A DNA stretch of 64,000 nucleotides, taken from positions 434,001-498,000 of the forward strand of contig JAFCMP010000017.1 of NCBI GenBank assembly GCA_017506865.1, in the 5' to 3' direction. The DNA is from Tribonema minus. Taxonomy: Eukaryota > Sar > Xanthophyceae > Tribonematales > Tribonemataceae. Positions 55,779 to 64,000 of this stretch are shown piece after piece (the stretch's first letter is position 1; every line of letters begins with the position of its first letter). The notes beneath the pieces were generated by a model. That model saw only the letters and a list, made by a program, of their open reading frames with translations. It had not been told where the DNA came from and did no database searches. A program made the translations under genes and the position numbers.

Positions 55779-58700
55779 ATGGCGACCTCCCATCGCTCCG
55801 ACCGCAAACGGTCACGGAGCGTGGACGACAGGCGCCACAAGCAGCCTCGCAGCAGGGACGCAGAGGGAGCTGCAGGGAAGGGAGGCCGGGACAAGGAGAA
55901 GGAGCTAGCTAGCAGCCGAGATACGGAGCAGAGGCGCGATAAGGACCGAAGGCAGGGCCTGGAAGCTGTGGGCGCAGACCTCTCCAGGGGAATAGAGAAG
56001 GAGGGGAGCAGCAGGCAGGATGGCAAGCGGGACCGGAGCCGAGACCGCCAAAAACCGACGGACACGGACCTCAAAGATCGCGGAGGGGAGGGTAGCAGGC
56101 ATCGTGAGGGCGCCAATAGCAGAGCCCGCGATGCTGCCAGCAGCAAGCATCGCGAGTCCGAGAGCGGCAGGCACCGCGAAGTCGGCAGCAGCCGGCATCG
56201 CGATGCCGCCGGCAGCAGAGGCACAGGACATGGGTCTTTGGCAGTTGGAGCAACGGGCCGCGCCCCTGTTGACACAAACGGTGCTGTCGGCAGGAGAGCC
56301 AGTGGCGACAGCAGGCGTGGCGGTGACGACAGGCGGGACAGGGACAGGCACGCCGGCGGCGACAGACCTCGCGACCGCGACCACCGCAAGCGCTCGCGGT
56401 CCCGATCCCGAGACCGGGATCGCAGGGATCGCAAGCCCGACGACAGACGGGACAGGCGGGGGCGGGACGCCAGCGACGGCGGCCGCGCCGCCAACGGTGA
56501 CGCGCACGGCAAGCACCGCGAGCGCTCGTCGAAGCGCGCCAAGCACGACGGCGACGACGCGTCGGACAATGAGGACGGCGAATTGGACGAGTTCTCGTTC
56601 GGCGTGGAGGACCCCGAGGAGGAGGAGCGGCGGCTGGAGCAGGAGCGCCAGGAGCGGCGCGAGCGGCTGGCGGCGCTGGCCGCGGAGAAGGAGGCCGCCG
56701 CCGCCGCCGCTGCCGCCGAGGCTGCCGCTGCTGCGGCGGAGGGCGGCGCCGCCGCGCACGCCGCCGCCGATGCCGACGCCGACAGCGACAGCACGGAGGG
56801 CCCCATCGACATCGCCAAGGAGGGCACGAGCGGCGCGACGGATGCGGATGCGGGCGGCGGCGGCGACGGCGGCGGCGGCGGCGGCGGCGAGACCGAAACT
56901 GTCAACTCGACCGCGCTGCGCGCCGTCGCCGGCAAGGAGGACCGCCCGACGTTTGACATGTTCAGCATGAGCCCGTCGCACCTGGCGGCAGCGAACAGGG
57001 GGGTGGTGGCGGGGCCGGCGCCCGCGCGCACGGCGCACGCGGCGATCCTCGGCGACGAGGGCGACGACCCGACGCTGCAGAGCAACTGGACGGACACGGA
57101 GGGGTACTATCGCACGCGCGTGGGGGAGATGATAGAGGGGCGCTACAAGGTCCTGGGGACGATCGGGCAGGGGGTCTTCAGCACGGTGCTCAAGTGCCTG
57201 GACACGGGCGCGGGGGGGAGGGAGGTCGCGCTGAAGATGATCCGCGCGAACGACCAGATGCGCAAGATGGCGCAGCGCGAGGTGGCCATCTGCCGCGAGC
57301 TCGCCGCGCACGACCCGCAGTGCCGCAAGCACTGCATCCTCATGCTCGCGTCCCTCGAGCACAAGAACCACGTCGTCATGGTCTTTGAGTCGATGCAGAT
57401 GAACCTGCGCGAGACGCTCAAGAAGTTCGGGCGCCGCGTCGGCATCAACGTGCGCGCCGTGCGCACGTACGCGCACCAGCTCTTCGTCGCGCTGCGCCAC
57501 CTCGCCGCGCGCCGCGTCATCCACGCCGACATCAAGCCCGACAACATCCTCGTCTCGCAGGGCTTTGGCTGCCTCAAGCTCGCCGACTTCGGCTCGGCGT
57601 TCCACGAGACGGACTCCGACTTGGACCCGACGCCGTACCTTGTGAGCCGCTGGTACCGCGCGCCCGAGATCATCCTCGGGCTGGAGTACGACCGCGCGAT
57701 CGACACGTGGAGCGTCGCCGCGACGCTGTACGAGCTGTACATGGGCGCGAGCCTGTTCCCCGGGCGCGACAACAACGACATGCTCGCCAAGATGATGGAG
57801 CTCAAGGGCGCGTTCCCGCCACGCATGGTCAAGCAGCACCTGCGGCAGTTCGACAAGGTCGCGGGGCTGCGGCCGCACTTTGCGGAGGACCTGCAGTTCA
57901 TGCTGCAGGAGCCGGACCCCATCACAGGTACGTCATGTTGAAGTTTTATGTTGAAGTTGTGGTGTTGAAGTTATCATGCTGTAGCACATGTTCGACAAGG
58001 TTGCGGGGCTGCGGCCGCACTTTGCGGAGGACCTGCAGTTCATGCTGCAGGAGCCGGACCCCATCAGTTGCGCCACGTTGAAGTCGTGATGTTGAAGTTG
58101 TGAGATTGAAGTTGTGGTGTTGAAGCTGTGACGCTATTGCGTCGGATGGAGCTTTAGTGATTGAATGTACATCGCGCTTGTGGTGCATTCCTTCGTCTTT
58201 GACAGATGTAGTATGGACCTTAGCAGTGTGTAGGCACTCATGCAGGTGTGCAGTGCGGCAAGGGGTCGCTGCACACAGCATATTACACCAAGTCAGAACC
58301 ACATTGCACTGCCGGTGCGTGCAATCGCATTGTCGTCGTTTTGTTTGGAAGCAACGTAATAGTGTCCTTGTCAGTGGCAGTGTTGAAGGTTCAGACTTTA
58401 ACAATTGCATCTGTACAACGTAGACAACGCAGGCGCCTCATGCTGTTTTGTATCAGGTCAATGTTGAGTCAGTGCTCAGCAGAGTTGGCGCCATGCCGCG
58501 CGATGCAGCAACTCGCTTGCAGTTGCAAGCTCGGTTTGTGCCCAAACAGCCTCGTTGCACTGTCGAATGTGGCTGCATCAGTTCCAAACATGCCCTAGAT
58601 CCTGCTTACGCTCACTTAACCCCCCCCCCCCCCTCCCCCTTTCTTGCTACCCCCCTTTTCTCTTGTGTACAGGCAAGGCCAAGGTGCGCATGACCACGCC

Positions 58701-58878
58701 CACGGCGCCCACCAAGACCATGCGCCAGCTCCTGCTCGGCGGCCCGCACAGCAGCGGCGAGGACAGGGAGACCGTGCTGCACCTCGCAGACTTCCTCGAG
58801 AAGTGCCTCGCACTAGACCCGAAGCGCCGCCTCACTGTCGCCGACGCTTTCGAGCACCCCTTCATCAAGGGGCGCTGA
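55779..58878 (+). CDS. PRPF4B: PRP4-type dual-specificity splicing kinase
   Basis: Nuclear kinase that in known relatives phosphorylates spliceosomal proteins during B-complex formation. Exons 55779-57927 and 58673-58878 give 784 residues; start MATSHRSDRKRSRSVDD. Residues 1-400 are rich in Arg, Asp, Ser and Lys with RDRDR and SRSRDRD stretches, then Ala/Glu and Gly runs, typical of the family. The kinase domain starts near 453: GTIGQGVFSTV (Gly loop), VALKMIR (Lys), RVIHADIKPDNILV (catalytic loop with the family-specific HAD for HRD), LADFGSAF, TPYLVSRWYRAPEIILG, IDTWSVAATLYELY, and SLFPGRDNNDMLAKMMELKG. All residues needed for catalysis are visible. The second exon completes the C-lobe: HLADFLEKCLALDPKRRLTV. 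The 745-nt intron contains a copy of the end of exon 1. Confidence 0.95.
57985..58070 (+). repeat. Copy of the end of PRP4 exon 1 in its intron
   Basis: About 80 bases (TTCGACAAGGTTGCGGGGCT through GAGCCGGACCCCATCA) repeat the exon end before the true junction 57927, starting 58 bases into the intron. The ACAG-GT is changed. Several TTGAAGTT words flank it. Confidence 0.95.
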
Positions 58879-60540
58879 GCAGTGCTGCGGGGGGGCGCAG
58901 CGCCAGGGCAGGAGGAGGAGGCGGGGGGGGGGGGGGGGGCACGCGGTTCTGTCCTTGCTGCTCTCTGTTTCTTTGCGCGCAGGTATGAGGGCGAATGCGA
59001 CTGGAGTCTATGGAGCGGCGGCGGCGGCAGCGTGCTTTTGATGGTGGCAGGGCGCGTGCCTGTGTCCAGTACCCCCCGTCCGGCTGGCCCAGTGGCCGAG
59101 CTGAGCGCTGTGACGGGCACGGGGACGGCGGCGGTGCCACATATGCCAAGGTCCATTACCACACCCCACTCTCTGCGCGTTGCCGGACCGCCCGCTTGGC
59201 TGCTGTAGCTGTTGCCGCCGCCGCCGCTGCTGCTGTGCGTGCGCTGATCGCTGTGCGCCTGCTGTGTCCGGCCGGAGCGCTCTTGCTGCTGTGCGCGTGC
59301 ATGAAATTGCGGCGCGCACACCCCAGGCACCACGCACTGCTCTTCGCTGCGAGTATTAACGCCCGGCTGCTTATTCCACTCTGCTGTTGCCGACCGGAAC
59401 CTGTGCATACGGCGGGCGGGTTGGTGCGCATGCGGCGGGGGGGGGGGGGGGGGCGGGAAGGCCGGGGACACGGGCTATTATTGTCCCCCCTCCCCTCCCC
59501 CCATACTCTGGCGTGGTGAGCGATGGCACAAGAGGCGGTGCTAGGGGGCGGGGTGGGGGTAAAGGGGATCGCCCCCAGGGGGGCAACGCCCTCTGCCGCT
59601 GTGAGGTACGCCCAGACGATGCCATCGATAATACATTCATTACGTACGCCAGCTGCCGTGTGGTAGTGCGTCGTGCGATGCTCGCTGCCTGCTGCGGACA
59701 TCCATGCGTGCGCAGCATACCATGCGTTGGTACACTTGTGACCATTTTGTGACTGCGTGTCGTCTTGACATTGTCAGCGTTTTCATGTTGCGTGTTCAGC
59801 AATGTATCGCCAGCGTTTTCTTATGTGGCATGGTCAGTAGTTCGTGTCGCTCGATTTGCGGTGGTGCCAGACTGCACCTATGCGCACGCTCACCACATGC
59901 GATTTGTATGGCAGGATGGAAAGATCAAAGCACTGTTGTCAGGACTGGATTGTGCTCCTTACCCATGCATGCATATCTGACTTTTGTGTCATGTCAGGCC
60001 TCAACGCAGAGTTGGCATCCGCCAGCGTTGTGGTCTGTGATGTGTAGTTTGCATGCCACTCACTGGGAACAACTTTCACCTACAGTAATGGGATTGTCAT
60101 GGCCAGTGAAGGCAAGGAATACATTTCTTGTAGCTGTTGCAGTATGCATTGTCCGTTTCACATACATACACACATACATGCATGTCTGCGCTAACGTGAT
60201 GACGGCATTGGCACAGTTACAGTCTGCATCAAACGCGCTGCATGTCACGGTGCGAGTAACGCATACATGACCATAGTGGCGGACGAACCGCTGATGCAAC
60301 ACCACTGCACGACGACCTGTTTGTACGTGTATATGTTATCCAGCGCTGCTTTCGGATACTCGAGAGCTGTCCTGTATGCGTGAATGTGGAGTATGAGATT
60401 GGCAGCGACTCTGACTCTATGTTTGTGTTTCACGTGCTGATGGAGTCTGCTACTGCCACCAACACTGCCGCGGGTTGGTGTACTCCATGTGCTACTGCTA
60501 CTCAAGTATGGATGACGCTTTTCAGTGCAATTCTAGGTAC
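58879..60540. other. Region downstream of the PRP4 kinase, no gene recognised
   Basis: Contains poly-G runs (about 58926-58940 and 59429-59452) and GC-rich open frames with no family resemblance. The first part presumably is the PRP4 3' UTR. I cannot assign any gene, RNA or mobile element. Confidence 0.5.
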
Positions 60541-60709
60541 TTTTATTAATTTCGCTTCGCAAGGGGCGCGAAAAGCCCTCTCTTTGGATGTGCACTCAAT
60601 GCAACATTCCTTCTCCGAAGAGAGACTCAACCGCAAACAGGCTTCCCCCTCTTCACACTACCACCAACACCCCACAACCAAACCCTACTTAGGGTTGCCC
60701 AGCCGTGAG

Positions 60710-61100
60710 GCACACTTGTCCCGTCTTGAAAAAGATTTATGCAGGCCTGGGTCGCCTCTGACAGCGCCCAGAACTGAGGACCATGCTGACACGTCTGAAT
60801 CACGCCTCTAGGCAAAATGATCACTGGGCACCAGGCACTGGTGCTAAGGGTATCAATGCTGTTGCTACGAAGAGTCCAACCCAACCCCAACAAACCCCAC
60901 CCAAACCCCGATCGGTCCCCACTATCATGCTGCACCAAAGTGCCTAAGCTACTGCCTCTACACGACCAGACCCACTTTGAGGCCTCCCGTGTCTCTGCCC
61001 AAATGGTCCTAACCGTGAACAGCTTTGTGCAGGCCTGGGCTACTGGTAGCAGCGCTCAGAACTGAGGACAATGGTCATGGATCACTAAGTGCCAGGCACT
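60710..61100. repeat. Two imperfect tandem copies
   Basis: GCAGGCCTGGG, AGAACTGAGGACxATG and CCAGGCACTGGTGCT occur together at about 60740-60850 and again at about 61030-61110, period roughly 290 bp. Confidence 0.85.
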
Positions 61101-61239
61101 GGTGCTGCAAAGGCTGATGCTGTCACTCCAGCAAGCATATCTACTAAAACCCGCCCTTCTATTTGCTAGTGTTACCCCCCCCGGTGTCCCCGGCCGCACA
61201 CTGGAACCCCTGCTGCGAACTCCTTCCTCCTGCTGCTCC

Positions 61240-61905
61240 TGCTCCTGCTCCTCCGCGCCGCTCCCGCCAAGCAGCTGCCGCCGCCTGCCCCGTCGCCGCG
61301 CACAGGCGCCGCTCTCTAACCACATGCCTTGGACAACACTCCGCAGAGTTGTATGACTAACAATCAAGGGTGCCGCGAGGCCCCAAGATAGTGTCCTTGT
61401 GTCGGTTATGGGTTGATGGCGTGCGCCATCGCCGGCGGCAGGGACGGCGGCGGATAGGCTCCGGTCTTCGACGGTGTGGTTGCAGGTGTTGGTGTTCGCG
61501 TTGATGATCTTGCCGCAGCAGGCAGCAGGCTTGACACTCGGTCGCTGCGTCGGCGTAGGCCACCAAGCAGGCGAAGCCGCCACCTGCCTGCGCCGTCGCC
61601 GCATCGCTGACCCTCCCCACGGACAAGACTCTGAAAGAGTGTGTGTAACAACAATCAAGGGTACCGCTAGGTCCCAAGATAGTGTCCAGATGTGAGGTGC
61701 TGGGGCAGCAAATGCGGTGTACGGCGGCAAGTGCTGGTGGAGGCAGCGCAGGTCCGATGTCCACAGTCGCCGATGCAGCAGTCGGGGCCGGAGGCGCCAG
61801 CAGAAGCTGCGGTTTGCCGCCACACGAACAACACTCCATAGGAGTAGGGTCAACAATCCAGGGCGCCGTGAAGCCCCGGGATAGTGTCCTTGGTGGCGAA
61901 CTTCA
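61240..61905. repeat. Three imperfect tandem copies
   Basis: The word AACAATCAAGGGTxCCGC and CCAAGATAGTGTCC occurs near 61360, 61650 and (more diverged) 61850, spaced about 290 and 200 bp. Upstream context ACAACACTCCxxAG is shared too. On the minus strand the core would read DTILGPRGTLDC, but no complete gene emerges. Confidence 0.82.
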
Positions 61906-62689
61906 AGCGCAGGTTGGTCGGCACATGGCGGAAAAGGCACGAGCCCTGGCGACGGCCGAGCAGGCGTAGTCTGCAGCAGCTGCGCACAGCTGCAGGTACT
62001 TCCGAAAGTACGTGCTCGCAAGCACGGACACAAGGTGTGCCAAGCGCTGGGCTGTGAGAATCAATTGTAGAAATAGTTCTTTCAAAAGTGCTCGTTGTGA
62101 CACTGAACTTGAGTGGTGCTGAAAGATAAATACAAGTCCATACGTGCTGAAAGAGTATGGGACGCACAGTGCACTTTGAAACACTGAATGGTCTTGCTAC
62201 AGTGATAGAGTAGGAATGTTGCAGTAATGTTTCATGCCTATGCAAAGGTACCACTGGCCACGCCCCATTGTGTGTGCAGACATTCTGTAATGAGCCGCCG
62301 CCGTGTAGTTGACGGAGGCGCTACATGTACGTATGAGTTCAACTGTCTACAAAGCAAGCATTGAGCAGCGGAACTCAAGCAAGTGAATTCTGTCTGAATC
62401 TCACCACTTGTAGCATGAGGGCATATGAGATTTTTGGATATTCAGGAACAGAAAACATGGCTTAGAGCGGACACTCAGCACGATGGCCTTGCAGATACCG
62501 CTCAATTGTCTTGGTGAAATAATCTTGAAAGCTTACTGATTTTGAACAGAGATACTGTAATGCGCACTAAGAAACGGGCTGGTTCTGTTCGGACGTGTGA
62601 GGACTCTCAAAACCACATACTAGAAGGCACGCAATGGTCACGCACACACATCTTGGTTCCCCACATATCATAGCGTCGATCCATATGCA

Positions 62690-63859
62690 TTGAGAAAGTC
62701 TTGTAGAAAGACAACTCACAACAATTGGTACACGTATTTCCACAGCCACAAGTGGAATATAATAAAAAGTACAAGTACACAGCCACCTACGCAGCAGCCG
62801 CTGCTGCGGCCGACAGCAGGTGGTGGCACTGGTGCGGATGCTGCTTGCGTACTTGACGCCAGTGCTCTGCAGTTGCAGTGTAGCCTGAAGCGCCCCAATC
62901 AGAGTGCGCTTGCAGATGCCGTCGCTACCGAGCTTGCAGATAAGGCGGAGGCGGACCTGCAACAGCTGCCACAGGGCACGCAACGCACGCAAGCACTTGC
63001 TCGATTCCGGTCGCAGCGCCACATGCACTCGATCGGCATGGCATTCCTCAACGAGCCCATGTACTCCACAACGGCTTCGTTCGATGGCCTATCCTGGCAG
63101 CTGGCCGTCAAACGCGCCATCGGAGTAGAGGAGCAGACGGCAGGCTGCAAGCTGTGCGGGAAGTCGCCGGGCGGCACCCTGCATGCACGGCTGTGTCAAG
63201 CGCCACGCGTCAAGGCGCACGACACCATTGTCCACAATAGCGTCAAGAGGGCCACGCAGCGCCTCCTGCGGCAATACCTCAAAACGGGACTGGTGGACGA
63301 GGACTACACGCCGTTTCTGGGGTCCGCCGGGCCGCCGGCCCGGGGGAGTCGCAGGATGGACATCGTGCTGCCTGCCGACGCCTTCCCGGTGACCGGCTAC
63401 GACGACCCGACACGCCACCTACCGCTCATGGTGGACGTTACCTGCTTCGAGGCACAGGTGGCGTCGCGGGCGGCGAAGACTGCAGCAGACCCCGAGCGAT
63501 GCTGCCGCGACCAAGAGGCCGCCAAGACTACCCACTATTCTGGTCATTATGATCAGAATTGCTACAAACTTGCCACTTTGGCAATAGGGTCATTTGGCAG
63601 CATCGGGGAGCAGGGGCGGAAGCTGCTGGAGGCTGTGGCGACGGAGTATGCCAGCAGGATGTCAGTGCCCGGAGGAGCGCGCCCTAAAGCTCTCAAGGGC
63701 ATCGCCCTGGCGCGCTTACGCTCGGCACTGTCGGCAGCGCTCCACATGGCGTACTCTGGCCGTGTCATGACACACATGGCAGAATCCAGGGGGGGGGGGC
63801 ACATGGAGGAGGACGTAGGGGAGGACCCCGAGATGCCATTTGGCGGCGGCGGCGTTTGA
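62690..63859 (+). mobile_element. C-terminal part of a LINE-like retrotransposon protein
   Basis: An open frame of about 389 codons with no convincing ATG at its 5' end, so probably the 3' part of a longer 5'-truncated element. The central region has a CX2CX8HX3C zinc-binding pattern (CKLCGKSPGGTLHARLC). It is followed by RRMDIVLPADAF and LPLMVDVTCF, then a Lys/Tyr/Cys-spaced stretch and LAIGSFGSIGEQGRKLL. From memory this is the order seen downstream of reverse transcriptase in LINEs with a restriction-enzyme-like endonuclease; the polymerase itself is absent from the window. Stop TGA at 63857. A second, partial copy is at 33968-34135. Assignment to an exact clade is not possible. Confidence 0.6.
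62735..62790 (+). repeat. Direct repeat unit near the 5' edge of the element
   Basis: ACAGCCACAAGTGGAATATA followed by ATAAAAAGTACAAGTACACAGCCAC lies here and recurs at 63955-64000, on the far side of the open frame. It resembles a repeated 3' tail. Confidence 0.85.
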
Positions 63860-63954
63860 GTGGTTGTCGTTGCGACACTTTCAGACTGTCATACGACATG
63901 TAGATTCCTTACAGCTAGATGCCAATCATCTGGGCTTTTTCGCGCCCTGAGCGA

Positions 63955-64000
63955 GAATTAATAAAAAGTACACAGCCACAAGTGGAATATAATAAAAGTA
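63955..64000 (+). repeat. Direct repeat unit at the 3' end of the element
   Basis: AATAAAAAGTACACAGCCAC and AAGTGGAATATAATAAAAGT form the second copy of the unit at about 62735-62790 and run off the window end. AATAAA is present. Confidence 0.85.

Noticed and set aside
55724-57878. Antisense open frames over the PRP4 gene
   Set aside because: Shadows of the Arg/Asp-repeat coding sequence; the sense frame carries the kinase motifs.
61056-62033. 325-codon minus-strand open frame
   Set aside because: Composed of the imperfect tandem repeats; low-complexity Arg/Ser/Pro composition, no family motif, and the repeats shift frame between copies. Not reported as a gene.
1-64000. tRNA or rRNA genes
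   Set aside because: No cloverleaf-type boxes or rRNA stretches were recognised on reading either strand; a covariance-model search would be needed to exclude them.

Overview
This is nuclear DNA from a GC-rich, intron-dense, flagellated unicellular eukaryote, probably a microalga or related protist. The evidence is GT-AG introns throughout, an intraflagellar-transport gene, a basal-body SSNA1/DIP13-type gene, an AP2-domain regulator, TTAGGG-like repeats scattered in introns, and one gene ending with an AATAAA signal. I cannot name the species. Exon coordinates were worked out by hand from splice sites, reading phase and family conservation. They are internally phase-consistent but have no transcript support.

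Layout. (1) 54-34323 (+): the 3' part of a full-size ABCA-family transporter. I resolve 34 exons and about 1,984 residues covering two membrane domains and two ATP-binding domains; the N-terminus lies before the window. (2) 35993-41164 (+): a roughly 1,506-residue chromatin/transcription protein with a bromodomain, a PWWP-like domain, an AP2-like domain and long glutamine tracts. (3) 42518-53402 (-): a complete 13-exon IFT80 gene encoding 771 residues. (4) 54894-55229 (+): intronless SSNA1/DIP13. (5) 55779-58878 (+): a two-exon PRP4 (PRPF4B) splicing kinase. (6) 58879-62689: mostly unassigned, with two sets of imperfect tandem repeats. (7) 62690-63859 (+): the C-terminal part of a probable LINE-type retrotransposon protein, flanked by a short direct repeat. 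A fragment of the same element lies in reverse orientation in the last ABCA intron.

The most striking feature is the introns. In ABCA, IFT80 and PRP4, on both strands, a great many introns contain one to five decayed tandem copies of the adjoining exon end together with its splice site, with periods of about 80-190 bp. The intact copy is always the one used in the conserved protein. This looks like intron growth by repeated tandem duplication across exon-intron junctions. Introns also share recurrent short motifs (TTGAAGT/ACTTCAA, AGCGCT-centred words, TTAGGG-like runs, poly-C before acceptors). Other notable points are a 7-nt microexon in ABCA, a hairpin of about 255 bp per arm in an ABCA intron, and a head-to-head pair of ciliary genes (IFT80/SSNA1).
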